Shown in pieces: positions 34,161 through 43,635 of a stretch of DNA of 64,000 nucleotides. Position numbers and translations under genes: made by a program. Below the pieces are notes generated by a model. It was not told where the DNA came from. It made no database searches and saw only the letters and a program-made list of their open reading frames with translations. Location: NCBI GenBank assembly GCA_016294035.1, contig JAEDCT010000003.1, positions 1 through 64,000 on the forward strand, in the 5' to 3' direction. This DNA is from Treponema sp. GTDB taxonomy: Bacteria; Spirochaetota; Spirochaetia; Treponematales; Treponemataceae. Positions within the stretch are counted from its first letter, which is position 1. Every line of letters starts with the position of its first letter.

Positions 34161-36279
34161 TAAGATTTACCTTGTCAAACTCTGGAATATCAATACCAAG
34201 CATCAAACGAACTTCATTCAATGTCTTTGGTCCATTTGGTCCAACTGCCTTGATACAATCAGGATCAGCAGCAAAATTCGGATCCCCCTGCCTGAAAAAT
34301 GCCTCAATGTCAAATTTTGGCATGTTTACAACACCATAAAAGTGCTGAGCTCCCTTTCCCTTAACTTCAAATTCAACCGGAATCATTTCAACAACGATTT
34401 CATTAGCTTCATTTTCTGGGGAAATGGTATAGTTGTTTTCAGGACATCGTATATAGTCCAGCTTAAGAAGGTCATAAGTGTCCTGGGTAATAAGCATATC
34501 AGTACCACAAGGCTTATTGGATGCCTCAGTTCTGGAAGCGAAGTTTACGGCATCACCAATTGCAGTATATTCCATCTTGTCCTTGGAACCCATAATACCT
34601 GCAGTTGCTCGACCGGTATTCAAACCGCGTCCAATCTTAATGTGAGGCTTATACTGAGCTCGTGGTTCATTCTTGTGAGCTTCCGTAAAAGCCTGTGCAT
34701 CCTTGTTATATTTCATGAGGGAATAGCGCATTGCAATAGAACCCTTACAGGCATTGACAGCGTCTTCCTTAACATGATTCATGTGAATCTTTTCCTGCTC
34801 AATTCTTCTCGGGTCATTTTCAGGAAGCTTCTCGTATTCAATATTGTCATCACGAAGAATTCCCCAGACGGCCATGATTGCATCACCCTCAAATTTGTCA
34901 ACATTACCTCCAGACAAAGTAATGCAGTCAACCATACGACCCATGTAGTCATTAAGGAATCCGATGATTTCCCTAGGAGAGTCATTTCCAAACTTATTCT
35001 TGAAACCATCAGAAATTGCAGTAAACCCGCGGATATCAGAGAAGAAGATGGTAATATCCTTCAAGTGAGGCTCAAAGTCAATCTCGTTTCGGGCAATGGC
35101 CTTGGCAACTCCCTTGTTGGTGAATTTTGCAAAGGTATTCAGGAACCCAAGCTCAGCCTTAGTCGAACGGTTCAACAGACCAATTTCATCATTTCGGTTT
35201 ACGATAAGAGAGTTGATAATCTCAGTATCGAAATTACCCTTCTGGATTTCAACGGCAGCCCCAGTCAATCTTCTCAGGTGTCGTGAAATTGCGAATCTTG
35301 TGAAGAAAAGAATTACCATTACGGAAATGAAGAAGACTGCAAGCGTAAGGTATATATTGTTTTTTCTTGTGCGATACACTGCCTCAAGAACATTATCAAG
35401 GGGAACAGTTGTAATGACAACAATGTCACCCATGGAAAGCTTTTCATAAGCCCCGTACATTTTCATTTTTGTTCCGTCAGCACGAGTCTCTACAAAAGGA
35501 ATCTGTCTTGAATCAACGTTGTTCTGATTGTTCTTTCTCATCTCCATGACAAGAGGATAGTTTCTCATGCTCTCACCAACCAGGATTCTGTCAGTTTCAG
35601 GGTGGCACAAAAGATCATCTGTATCATTGATCAGGAATGTTGTGTTGATTGAATTGGTTCCAAGAATATCCGAAATGGATTCAATGGAGAAACAGATGAT
35701 CAGGCTCTGGTCATATCCGTTTTCCTTGTAAGGAATCATGAGTGCCATTGTGGAAAGCTTGAAAAAAGGAGATGCATTCAAGGCAATGGTCTCTCCCGCG
35801 CAGGATCTTTTCAATGCCTCGGAATTGGCAGAAAGAAATTCAGAAATAACAGAATACTCAGTCTCATTCGATGAGAAGAACTGATTGTTAACAATCCTGA
35901 CATCAACACCGTTGGCTTTCTCAAGGGAATCATGGGAAAGAATATAAACAAAAGCTATATCCTGATTTCTCTCAAAGAAGAAAGCCTCAGCCTGGCGTGC
36001 AAGAGGCGATGATCTTCCACCCGAAACGACACCGGTCAAATCCAGAAGCTGAAAAACATTGGAGCGTATGGAGGAAATTTTGTCATTGACAGTAGAAGCT
36101 GCACGTGTGTTTGTGGAAAGGTTATTGTTTTCTGCAGTAACCTGAACATCCTGGCCAATGAAATAACTGTTCAAAACTGTTACACATCCAAGGGAAACAA
36201 GAATAATAATCCCTATGATGGCTGCCAGTTTTACACCAAGGGGAACCTTGACGGTAAACTCATCCGACTTTTTTGACAT
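34126..36279 (-). CDS. Membrane-bound class III adenylate cyclase with Cache-type sensor
   Basis: A 717-residue sensor enzyme that makes cAMP. Helix 1 (about 16-40), a periplasmic Cache-like domain (about 45-300), helix 2 (about 308-332) and a HAMP segment (to about 372) lead to the catalytic domain (about 405-640). FFSDIRGFT holds the first metal aspartate (D415), and DKFEGDAIMAVWG holds the specificity lysine (K462) and second aspartate (D466). AIGDAVNFASR has the Asp favouring ATP over GTP. The ATG at 36279 follows GAGAG at 7-8 nt. It heads an overlapping three-gene cluster with the FecR and barrel proteins. Confidence 0.88.
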   Translation of the reverse strand: MSKKSDEFTVKVPLGVKLAAIIGIIILVSLGCVTVLNSYFIGQDVQVTAENNNLSTNTRAASTVNDKISSIRSNVFQLLDLTGVVSGGRSSPLARQAEAFFFERNQDIAFVYILSHDSLEKANGVDVRIVNNQFFSSNETEYSVISEFLSANSEALKRSCAGETIALNASPFFKLSTMALMIPYKENGYDQSLIICFSIESISDILGTNSINTTFLINDTDDLLCHPETDRILVGESMRNYPLVMEMRKNNQNNVDSRQIPFVETRADGTKMKMYGAYEKLSMGDIVVITTVPLDNVLEAVYRTRKNNIYLTLAVFFISVMVILFFTRFAISRHLRRLTGAAVEIQKGNFDTEIINSLIVNRNDEIGLLNRSTKAELGFLNTFAKFTNKGVAKAIARNEIDFEPHLKDITIFFSDIRGFTAISDGFKNKFGNDSPREIIGFLNDYMGRMVDCITLSGGNVDKFEGDAIMAVWGILRDDNIEYEKLPENDPRRIEQEKIHMNHVKEDAVNACKGSIAMRYSLMKYNKDAQAFTEAHKNEPRAQYKPHIKIGRGLNTGRATAGIMGSKDKMEYTAIGDAVNFASRTEASNKPCGTDMLITQDTYDLLKLDYIRCPENNYTISPENEANEIVVEMIPVEFEVKGKGAQHFYGVVNMPKFDIEAFFRQGDPNFAADPDCIKAVGPNGPKTLNEVRLMLGIDIPEFDKVNLNEEENKIQVKQ

Positions 36280-36378
36280 AATAAACTCTCTTAAAACCAA
36301 ACTTTTTTTTACGAAAGACAAGCACAAAAAAATGCTCAATTCTTCCATAATATTTATATTTGATATATCAATATATTA

Positions 36379-36407
36379 TTGCAAAATTACTCTAAAATGT
36401 CTATTCT
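36379..36407 (+). promoter_or_regulatory. ldcA promoter, predicted leaderless
   Basis: TTGCAA (36379-36384), 17-nt spacer, TATTCT (36402-36407), then 7 nt to the ATG at 36415. No SD is present. Confidence 0.6.
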
Positions 36408-36414
36408 TTACACC

Positions 36415-37440
36415 ATGAAAACACCTTCTTTTCTTGTAAAAAACAGCACAATAGGAATCACAGCTCCGTCATTCGGATGCACAACCCAGCCCTACAGCTC
36501 ATATTTCAAAAGTGCATGCAGGCAGATTGAAGAAAGAGGATACAAGATCAAGACAGGAAAAACTGTGTTCATGGACGACGGAAAGGGAATCAGCACTGAT
36601 CCAAAAACAGCCGCCCTGGAACTCATGGAATTCTACACAAGTGACGACACGCAAGCCATAATATCTGCAGGTGGCGGAGAAGCAATGTGTGAAACTGCAG
36701 CATACATCAACTTTGAGGCTCTCAAGGATGCAACGCCAAAATGGTTTATGGGATACAGTGACAACACAAACTTTATATTCCCCCTGGCAACAATAAGCGG
36801 CATAGCATCAGTCTATGGTCCATGCATAAGCGGATTCGGGAAAAAATGGGAACAGGGAGAAACTGATGCCTTCAGAATCCTTGAGGGAACAACAAAAAAA
36901 GTCAAGGGATTCCCCATGTTCCAGAAGCCGGAAAACGACATTTCATGCCCGGAAAATCCGGCATCCCAATGCCATAACCTGACAGAAAAAAAGATACTCC
37001 ACTACTTCAACTGCAGTGACAGCTGCAAAATGGAAGGAATGCTTTTGGGAGGATGCCTTGACGTTCTGTCAACCCTCTGCGGCACAAACCTAGACAACAT
37101 GAAGGCTTTCAACAGCAAGGCTGACAGTGTCATCTGGGTACTGGAAAGCTGCGACGCAAACCCCATGGAAATCAGAAGACAGGTATGGCAGCTGAAAAAC
37201 AGCGGCTGGTTCGAAAAAGCTTCGGGCTTTCTTGTGGGACGTCCACTTACTTCCATGGGAAAGGAAATGATGGGTGTAAACCAGTACAATGCAGTAACTG
37301 ATATTATTGGCAAACTGGGAGTGCCGGTAATTATGGATGCTGACATAGGCCATATTGACCCTGCCATGCCACTTGTAATCGGTGCAAACTCAAGAATATT
37401 ATCCGAAGGCAACGAAATTTCCGTGGAAATGGATATCTAG
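36415..37440 (+). CDS. S66-family peptidase (LD-carboxypeptidase/MccF type)
   Basis: A 341-residue serine peptidase of the S66 family, which includes LD-carboxypeptidase A (peptidoglycan recycling) and MccF (microcin detoxification). The N-terminal IGITAPSFGC, the serine nucleophile in FMGYSDNTNF, the glutamate in WVLESCDANP and the histidine in DADIGHIDPAMP complete the catalytic triad. Length and the insert around residues 175-205 resemble MccF-like members more than E. coli LdcA (304 residues), so the substrate is unsettled. The ATG at 36415 has no SD and follows a -10 box by 7 nt. It is divergent from the adenylate cyclase gene. Confidence 0.85.
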   Translation: MKTPSFLVKNSTIGITAPSFGCTTQPYSSYFKSACRQIEERGYKIKTGKTVFMDDGKGISTDPKTAALELMEFYTSDDTQAIISAGGGEAMCETAAYINFEALKDATPKWFMGYSDNTNFIFPLATISGIASVYGPCISGFGKKWEQGETDAFRILEGTTKKVKGFPMFQKPENDISCPENPASQCHNLTEKKILHYFNCSDSCKMEGMLLGGCLDVLSTLCGTNLDNMKAFNSKADSVIWVLESCDANPMEIRRQVWQLKNSGWFEKASGFLVGRPLTSMGKEMMGVNQYNAVTDIIGKLGVPVIMDADIGHIDPAMPLVIGANSRILSEGNEISVEMDI

Positions 37441-37512
37441 GATTACGTTTTTACGGAAATTTATCAAATAAATCAAAAATATCTGCAAAATCTCAAAAAT
37501 CACAATTTTTAC

Positions 37513-37541
37513 TTGAGAATCGGGGCATTTTATAATATGAT
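37513..37541 (+). promoter_or_regulatory. HD-GYP gene promoter, predicted leaderless
   Basis: TTGAGA (37513-37518), 17-nt spacer, TATGAT (37536-37541), then 6 nt to a GTG start at 37548. TATAAT at 37531 is an alternative -10 but has poor spacing. Confidence 0.55.
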
Positions 37542-37547
37542 AATCGG

Positions 37548-38891
37548 GTGAGTGAAAGCAAAAATGAATTTCTCCTGAAAAATGTAATTCAGGTAAATTC
37601 CTTTATTCATAAAATTCTCTTCTGGTTTTTGTTTGTTCCACTTGCCCTGTTTGGGGGCATTATAGGGAAATTATGGTCTATTCCACTCGACTATCTTTTG
37701 TTCCTGCAGACCATAGCAATACTCACCTATGCAGTAAATATTTTCAGTTCAAAAGTCCTTAAATTGCATAATTTCGGGAAATATCTGGCCATAATCAGTT
37801 CCTGCATGCTCATAGGTATTGTTTCGGCAAACGGCTACGTGGGAATCTACATTTCATACGGATTCTTCCCGTTCATGGCAGCACTTTACTACAGCAAGAA
37901 ATTCACAAGGATTGCATCAATCATCTCATTCATAAGCATAGTTTTATCAATGCTTTACAGGACACACCAGGTACTTCAGTGCAACCCCATAACCGGACAG
38001 ATTTACACGCCCATGGAGTATTTCTGGACTTTCACCCCAGGATTCACCATCGAAATCATTTTCACCCATCTTATAGCCATGGCCATGACAACCCGCGGTG
38101 AAAACAACATTAAGGCACTTTTCTCATTGATTGACGAGACCAACCAGATGAATCTCCTGCTCACGGACAAGAACTCTGTGCTTGAGGAAACCCAGTCAAG
38201 AATCATCCAGTTCATCTCGAAGATTCTCGGAAGCCATGACCTTTTCACTGGAAACCACGTAAACCACACCCGCACCTACGTTGGAATAATTGCAAGAAAA
38301 CTGAAAGAAAACGGACACTATTCTGATGTTCTCACGAATGAGGAGATTTCAACCTACGAAACTGCAGCCCTTCTCCATGACATTGGAAAGATTCACATCC
38401 CGGAAGGAATTCTGAACAAGACTGGAAAATTCACTCCAGAAGAATTCCAGATCATGAAAATACATCCCGAAGAGGGAAAAAAGCTGCTTCAGTACCTGCC
38501 TCCTGTTTCTGATGGAAAATTCAACTGCATAGCAGAAGATATGTGTCTCTATCACCATGAAAAATGGGACGGAAGCGGATATCCCTTTGGAATCTCAGGA
38601 ACAAAAATTCCGCTCTGTGCAAGAATCATGACAGCAGCTGACGTGCTCGATGCCCTGCTTAGCCGAAGACTCTACAAAGAGCCAATGACAGTTGACCAGG
38701 CAATGCACATATTCAGGGACTTAAGCGGGATTCAGTTTGAGCCATGCATATCAAAAGCAGTCCTCGATTCCAGAACTGAAATCGCCTCCTTTGACAGCTA
38801 CTTCAAGCGTGAGGAAGAACAGAACAACCTTTCAGAGCTTGAATGGTGGAAGCGATACCACGACTACATGGACAATGCGTCCCGCCAGTAA
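37548..38891 (+). CDS. Membrane HD-GYP c-di-GMP phosphodiesterase
   Basis: A 447-residue protein predicted to degrade cyclic di-GMP. Six or so hydrophobic helices fill residues 20-190. The HD-GYP domain (about 220-420) shows ETAALLHDIGKIHIPEGIL, MKIHPEEGKKLL, and HHEKWDGSGYPFGISG with the full GYP triplet. Further metal-binding residues (RIMTAADVLDALLS) are present, so it should be active. The start is GTG, with no SD, 6 nt after a -10 box. It acts opposite to the GGDEF protein at 59562. It is monocistronic and converges with the ABC-F gene. Confidence 0.88.
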   Translation: MSESKNEFLLKNVIQVNSFIHKILFWFLFVPLALFGGIIGKLWSIPLDYLLFLQTIAILTYAVNIFSSKVLKLHNFGKYLAIISSCMLIGIVSANGYVGIYISYGFFPFMAALYYSKKFTRIASIISFISIVLSMLYRTHQVLQCNPITGQIYTPMEYFWTFTPGFTIEIIFTHLIAMAMTTRGENNIKALFSLIDETNQMNLLLTDKNSVLEETQSRIIQFISKILGSHDLFTGNHVNHTRTYVGIIARKLKENGHYSDVLTNEEISTYETAALLHDIGKIHIPEGILNKTGKFTPEEFQIMKIHPEEGKKLLQYLPPVSDGKFNCIAEDMCLYHHEKWDGSGYPFGISGTKIPLCARIMTAADVLDALLSRRLYKEPMTVDQAMHIFRDLSGIQFEPCISKAVLDSRTEIASFDSYFKREEEQNNLSELEWWKRYHDYMDNASRQ

Positions 38892-38917
38892 AAAAGGCCG
38901 CCTCACAAAAGGCAGCC
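38889..38917 (-). terminator. Terminator after the ABC-F gene
   Basis: Minus-strand GGCTGCCT (38917-38910) pairs with AGGCGGCC (38903-38896), followed by six T. Confidence 0.8.
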
Positions 38918-38924
38918 CTCCATG

Positions 38925-40565
38925 CTAGAACTTAATCTTCTTGTCAATTCCCTTGTAATATTCCATGCGAAGTTCCTTTACCTGCTTGTCCTTCAGGTAA
39001 TCATCAAAGCTCATCATCCTGTCAATGATTCCATTAGGAGTAATTTCAATGATTCTGTTGGCTACAGTCTGGATAAACTCATGGTCATGGCTTGAAAAGA
39101 GAACTACACCAGTAAATTTTGTAAGTCCCTGGTTAAGGCTTTCAATTGACTCAAGGTCAAGATGATTTGTAGGATCATCAAGAACAATTACGTTTGCTCC
39201 GGAAAGCATCATCTTTGAAAGCATGCAGCGAACCTTCTCACCTCCGGAAAGAACCTTAACCTTCTTGAGAGCGTCATCACCACTGAAAAGCATCCTTCCG
39301 AGGAATCCGCGCACATAAGCGTCATCCTGGTCAGGAGAATACTGCCTGAGCCAGTCTGTGATGTTCAGTTCATTGTTAAAGTAAGCGCTGTTGTCCCGCC
39401 CCATGTAAGTATGCTTTGTAGTCTGACCCCAGCTGTATGTTCCGCTTTCCGGCTTTGTAACCTCAGAAATAATATCAAAGAAAGAAGAAATGGAATTGTG
39501 CTCGATACCAACAAATGCTACCTTTTCACCTGGATGGATCGTTATGCTGAAATCCTTGAGAAGAACGTTTCCTTCCTCATCGTGAGAATTGAGTTTTTCC
39601 GCAGTGAGAACAAAGTTTCCAATATCCCTCTCTGGCTGAAATCCAACATAGGGAAATTTTCTGCTTGTGACAGGCAATTCTTCCAGTTCCATCTTTTCCA
39701 GCATCTTCTTGCGTGAAGAAGCCTGCCCGGCCTTTGAAACATTTGAGGCGAACCTCTGGATAAACTGCTTGAGATCAGCCATCTTATCCTCTCGCTTCTT
39801 CTGCTGATCCTTTGCCTGTTTCTGGAGAATCTGGCTCATCTGATACCAGAAGTCATAGTTTCCGGTAAACTGAGTAATCTTACCGTAGTCAATGTCACAT
39901 GTATACGTACAAACAGCATTGAGGAAGTGACGGTCATGGGAAACAACAATAACGCAGTTTTCAAATTCAAGCAAAAAGTCCTCAAGCCATGTGATTGATT
40001 CAAGATCAAGACCGTTGGTAGGTTCATCAAGAATAAGATAATCCGGATTTCCAAAAAGAGACTGTGCAAGCAATACACGAACCTTCTGACCTTCATCCAG
40101 ATCACTCATCATTCTGTCATGGAATTCTTCCTCGAGACCAAGACCTGAAAGCATCTGCTCAATCTGATTCTCAGCCTCGTATCCGCCAAGTTCACCGAAT
40201 TCCCCCTGCATTTCTGCAGCCTTCATTCCGTCCTCATCAGAAAAATCTTCCTTCGCATAGATGGCATCGATATCCTTTTCAAGCTGATAAAGCTTTGGAT
40301 ATCCCATCTTAACAGTTTCCTTGACTGAATATTCATCAAACTTAAAGTGATCCTGACTCAGCACAGACATGCGTTCGCCTGGAGTCATTGTGATCGTTCC
40401 AGTATCATGCTCAATCTCACCAGAGAGAATTTTCAGGAATGTTGACTTTCCGGCACCGTTAGCACCAATGATTCCATAACAATTGCCCTTCATGAATTTG
40501 AGATTAACATCCTTGAACAACGGCTTTTCACTGAACTTTAAACTTACATCACTTACTGTAATCAC
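38925..40565 (-). CDS. ABC-F family ATPase
   Basis: A 546-residue soluble protein with two ATP-binding cassettes joined by a charged linker (about 235-305), the ABC-F plan of ribosome-associated translation factors. Cassette 1 has Walker A GANGAGKSTF (34-43), YLILDEPTNGLDLES and signature DEGQKVRVLLAQ. Cassette 2 keeps LSGGEKVRCMLSKMM and NVIVLDDPTNHLDLES, but its Walker A is degenerate (VGIEHNSISSFF in place of GxxGxGKST). The start is GTG at 40565 with AGGGG upstream. It could be a housekeeping YbiT/EttA-like factor; no antibiotic-resistance role is indicated. Confidence 0.88.
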   Translation of the reverse strand: MITVSDVSLKFSEKPLFKDVNLKFMKGNCYGIIGANGAGKSTFLKILSGEIEHDTGTITMTPGERMSVLSQDHFKFDEYSVKETVKMGYPKLYQLEKDIDAIYAKEDFSDEDGMKAAEMQGEFGELGGYEAENQIEQMLSGLGLEEEFHDRMMSDLDEGQKVRVLLAQSLFGNPDYLILDEPTNGLDLESITWLEDFLLEFENCVIVVSHDRHFLNAVCTYTCDIDYGKITQFTGNYDFWYQMSQILQKQAKDQQKKREDKMADLKQFIQRFASNVSKAGQASSRKKMLEKMELEELPVTSRKFPYVGFQPERDIGNFVLTAEKLNSHDEEGNVLLKDFSITIHPGEKVAFVGIEHNSISSFFDIISEVTKPESGTYSWGQTTKHTYMGRDNSAYFNNELNITDWLRQYSPDQDDAYVRGFLGRMLFSGDDALKKVKVLSGGEKVRCMLSKMMLSGANVIVLDDPTNHLDLESIESLNQGLTKFTGVVLFSSHDHEFIQTVANRIIEITPNGIIDRMMSFDDYLKDKQVKELRMEYYKGIDKKIKF

Positions 40566-40639
40566 TTGTTTTCCCCTAATTTAATTTCTTGATATTAAAA
40601 CAATGCAAACCATATTGGATAAAGCATCACACGAAACAG

Positions 40640-42244
40640 TTATTTTTTTCCGCCAAAGAAAGCCTTTACACGTGCAAACAAAGACTTCTTTTCAACTGGC
40701 TTAGAAACCTTATTTGATACAGGCTTTGGATTTGTGAACGAACGTTTGTTAACCTTGTTTTTTCGGCTTCCATTTCGACTACCATTCGTTCGTCTCTTGT
40801 CAGAATCATGGGAACCAGAGTTAGCCCGCCTGTTATTTGATTCCCCGCCAAACTTTTCACGGTAGATCTTCATTCGCTCTTCAGTTGTCATGTTGGCCAG
40901 TTTGTCTTCTTCATCCTTTGTAAATACTCTTCTGTCTCTCTTATAGTCCTTTCCAGCCTTTTCATTCTTGGATGAATATCTTCCCTTGCCGCGAGACTTT
41001 TTGCCGTTACGCTCATCATACTCACGCTGCTTTTTCTTTCCGTACTCACTCTTGTCATTATAGCTTTCGTGATACGAATCAAGCTTGATGTACACACCAT
41101 TGCTCTTGTCTTCGACAAACATTTCCTCGGAAGCTACCTGACTCGGAATGGACTTTTCAATGTAGCGCTCAATTGCCGGCAACGAATAAACATCCTGCTC
41201 ACTGCAGAATGTATATGCCTTACCTGACTTTCCGGCACGTGCTGTACGCCCAATTCGGTGAACGTAGTTTTCTGCCTCATTAGGAAGATCGTAATTGATT
41301 ACCATGGCCAGATCATTGACATCAATTCCGCGGGCTGCAACATCAGTAGCAACAAGACATCTGATAGTCCCGGCCTTAAATTTGTCCATTATTGCCAGTC
41401 TCTTTTTCTGTGGAAGATCACCAATAATATACTCACTTTCAGTTCCATTAAGCTTCAGTCTCTTTGAAATTATCTCGCAGGTTTTCTTTGTGTTTGCAAA
41501 GATAATGAGGCTTTCAGGTTTTTCCCTCGCAATTGTTCCAAGAAGGAGTTTCATTTTGTCACTTGAAGAAACATGGAACAAAATCTGATCAATCTCATCA
41601 ACAGTGATATTCTCTGCCTCAATAGTTACCTCTGCTGGATTTCGCGTATATTCCCAGGCCAAATTCTTAACATAGGAATTCAAAGTTGCACTGAAAAGCA
41701 TAGTCTGTCTTTTTTCTGGTGCTGGAAGAACCTTAATGAGTGTCCTCAAATCAGGATAGAATCCCATGTCAAACATTCTGTCGGCTTCATCAACAACAAG
41801 GAAGGCAACGTCATCCATCTTCATCTGTCCACCAAGCTGAAGATCAATAACCCGTCCAGGTGTTCCGATCAAAATGTCAACACCGCCCTTGAGAGCTGCG
41901 ACCTGCTTATCATAGCCAACACCTCCGTAAAATGAAGAAGAAACCAACCCTGTATGCCTGCACAACTTATCACTTTCTTCCTGAACCTGAACAGCCAGTT
42001 CACGTGTCGGAACAAGAATCAGCGCCTTCTTGCCCTTAGAATCCTCTCGTGAAAGGAGTTCATTTACAATGCTGATTAAATAAGCAGCAGTCTTTCCAGT
42101 TCCTGTCTGTGACTGAACATATAGATCACGACCTTCCTGGGAAACCTTCAGAACCTGTTCCTGGACAGGCGTACATGAAACATAACCTGCATCATCAATT
42201 CCTTTCTGAAGATTTTCATTAAGCATAAATTCTGTGAAATTCAT
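40640..42244 (-). CDS. DEAD-box RNA helicase, RhlE-like
   Basis: A 534-residue ATP-dependent RNA helicase for ribosome assembly or RNA turnover. The motifs are in order: Q motif (GYVSCTPVQEQVL), Walker A QTGTGKTAA, PTRELAVQ, GTPGRVIDL, VVDEADRMFDMGF, SATL, then ARGIDV and HRIGRTARAGK. The last 140 residues are a disordered basic tail (KKSRGKGRYSSKNEKAGKDY and KVNKRSFTNPKP), typical of RNA-binding extensions. The ATG at 42244 is preferred over 42283 because GGTGGG lies 7 nt upstream of it. The 337-bp gap to tRNA-Gly holds only AT-rich DNA and the tRNA promoter. Confidence 0.9.
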   Translation of the reverse strand: MNFTEFMLNENLQKGIDDAGYVSCTPVQEQVLKVSQEGRDLYVQSQTGTGKTAAYLISIVNELLSREDSKGKKALILVPTRELAVQVQEESDKLCRHTGLVSSSFYGGVGYDKQVAALKGGVDILIGTPGRVIDLQLGGQMKMDDVAFLVVDEADRMFDMGFYPDLRTLIKVLPAPEKRQTMLFSATLNSYVKNLAWEYTRNPAEVTIEAENITVDEIDQILFHVSSSDKMKLLLGTIAREKPESLIIFANTKKTCEIISKRLKLNGTESEYIIGDLPQKKRLAIMDKFKAGTIRCLVATDVAARGIDVNDLAMVINYDLPNEAENYVHRIGRTARAGKSGKAYTFCSEQDVYSLPAIERYIEKSIPSQVASEEMFVEDKSNGVYIKLDSYHESYNDKSEYGKKKQREYDERNGKKSRGKGRYSSKNEKAGKDYKRDRRVFTKDEEDKLANMTTEERMKIYREKFGGESNNRRANSGSHDSDKRRTNGSRNGSRKNKVNKRSFTNPKPVSNKVSKPVEKKSLFARVKAFFGGKK

Positions 42245-42537
42245 TTCATAACCCACCAAAAAAATATGTAAATTTTCCGCCACCCATACAGGGAATCAAA
42301 ATCGAAAAAAAATATCGTCAAGAAATTTTCATGAAAAAATGAAGAAGAAATAATTAGTAATTTAGAAAAAAGTCCCCACCAGTTTCCCATTAAAATTCAC
42401 CTATTAATATATATACAAAGAAAAAAACACTCAATAGATTAAAAAAAATAATATCAAAATCATTGCCCTTGGCAGGAAAAACTAATTTAGTGCCGTCAAA
42501 AAATAAATTATTTTTTTAATTTTTTTTATAAAAGTTA
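42245..42537. other. AT-rich gap without a gene
   Basis: The 290 bp between the DEAD-box gene start and the tRNA-Gly promoter are very AT-rich with A/T runs. I see no supported reading frame, stable hairpin or conserved site in it. Confidence 0.6.
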
Positions 42538-42566
42538 TTGACACAAATTAAAATAATATATATATT
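42538..42566 (+). promoter_or_regulatory. tRNA-Gly promoter
   Basis: Consensus TTGACA (42538-42543), 17-nt spacer, TATATT (42561-42566), 15 nt before the mature tRNA. Confidence 0.75.
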
Positions 42567-42581
42567 CATATCATCAGTTAT

Positions 42582-42654
42582 GCGGCAGTCGTATAATGGC
42601 TCATTACCCCAGCCTTCCAAGCTGGAGACGAGGGTTCGATTCCCTTCTGCCGCT
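42582..42654 (+). tRNA. tRNA-Gly (TCC)
   Basis: A 73-nt cloverleaf with perfect acceptor stem GCGGCAG/CTGCCGC and discriminator T. The anticodon loop CTTCCAA on stem CCAGC/GCTGG gives TCC. The T loop is TTCGATT. CCA is not encoded. Confidence 0.96.
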
Positions 42655-42659
42655 TAAAG

Positions 42660-42683
42660 CCCACAGATTTCTGTGGGTTTTTT
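42660..42683 (+). terminator. Terminator after tRNA-Gly
   Basis: CCCACAG (42660-42666) pairs with CTGTGGG (42671-42677), followed by six T. Confidence 0.85.
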
Positions 42684-42768
42684 AGTTTTAAATCCAACCC
42701 GACCACAAGGACTCTTGCCACCCATTGCTGCCCGGGGAAACAAGCCGTAAACAAACCAATTTTTTTTA

Positions 42769-43518
42769 CTAATTACCACAAATTGCAATATAAGCCATTC
42801 TGGCAGCTGCTTGTTCTGCAAGCTTTTTATTTTTCCCGGAAGCAGGTCCATAGGAAACCTTTCCTAAATGACATGTAACATAGAAAGTTCTGTCATGGTC
42901 CGGACCTTCCATTCGAACAAGCTCATAGGAAGGACATTCATTATGCTTCTTCTGATAATAATTCTGGAGAAGACTCTTGTAATCCTTGGATCCACTGTCA
43001 TTCAACACACTATCAATTTCAGGAACTATCAAATCAAGAACAAATTTTCTTGCTGTTTCAAATCCCTGATCAAGATATATGGCACCAATAACAGCCTCCA
43101 CAGCATCGGCAAGGATGGCAGGCTTATTCCTGCCACCGGACAATTCCTCCCCCCTTCCAAGCACAAGATACTTTTCAATGGAAAGCTTACCAACAGCAAT
43201 TTTTGCCAGGATAGGTTCACTAACAACCGTAGCCTTGATTTTTGACAAGTCACCCTCAGTCTTGCCTTCAAGTTCCAGAAAAAGATATGAAGCACAGGAA
43301 AGCCCAAGAACACTGTCCCCTAGAAATTCAAGACGCTCATTGTTCCTTCCCTTGAACCGGGGATCCTCATTAGAACATGACCTGTGATGAAAAGCAAGAT
43401 CAAGCAAATCCAGATCCCGAAACCTCAAACCCATAAGCGAAGAAAACTCCAGCAGAAGATTCTTTCGCCCAGGACTCATTTGACTGCTGTTTTTTTTGAT
43501 AGGAAAAAATTTACTCAT
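42769..43518 (-). CDS. rnc: Ribonuclease III
   Basis: A 249-residue dsRNA endonuclease that processes rRNA precursors and structured mRNAs. The nuclease domain (about 20-160) contains the signature NNERLEFLGDSVL (59-71) with the catalytic acidic residues, and ADAVEAVIGAIYLDQGFE. The C-terminal dsRNA-binding domain (about 175-245) contains SYGPASGKNKKLAEQAAARM. It lies downstream of acpP and L32, a frequent order in bacteria (rpmF-acpP-rnc), but here a terminator separates acpP from rnc. GGGG lies upstream of the ATG. Confidence 0.95.
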   Translation of the reverse strand: MSKFFPIKKNSSQMSPGRKNLLLEFSSLMGLRFRDLDLLDLAFHHRSCSNEDPRFKGRNNERLEFLGDSVLGLSCASYLFLELEGKTEGDLSKIKATVVSEPILAKIAVGKLSIEKYLVLGRGEELSGGRNKPAILADAVEAVIGAIYLDQGFETARKFVLDLIVPEIDSVLNDSGSKDYKSLLQNYYQKKHNECPSYELVRMEGPDHDRTFYVTCHLGKVSYGPASGKNKKLAEQAAARMAYIAICGN

Positions 43519-43587
43519 GGAAGTTACCCCAAGATACTCTGAACCAACAGAAAAGAAATTTAGCCTAGCAGATCTTATCTGAGAAAA

Positions 43588-43617
43588 TAAAAAAAAAGAG
43601 CACCGAAGTGCCCTTTT
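43588..43617 (-). terminator. Terminator between acpP and rnc
   Basis: Minus-strand GGGCAC (43613-43608), a TTCG tetraloop, then GTGCTC (43603-43598) and nine T. It is strong and UUCG-capped. Confidence 0.85.
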
Positions 43618-43635
43618 CTAAAATCAAACTGCTAA

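Noticed and set aside
34066..35286. A 406-codon open frame on the plus strand
   Set aside because: It lies wholly antisense to the FecR-like and adenylate cyclase genes, has no family features or SD, and its composition mirrors the opposite-strand coding sequence.
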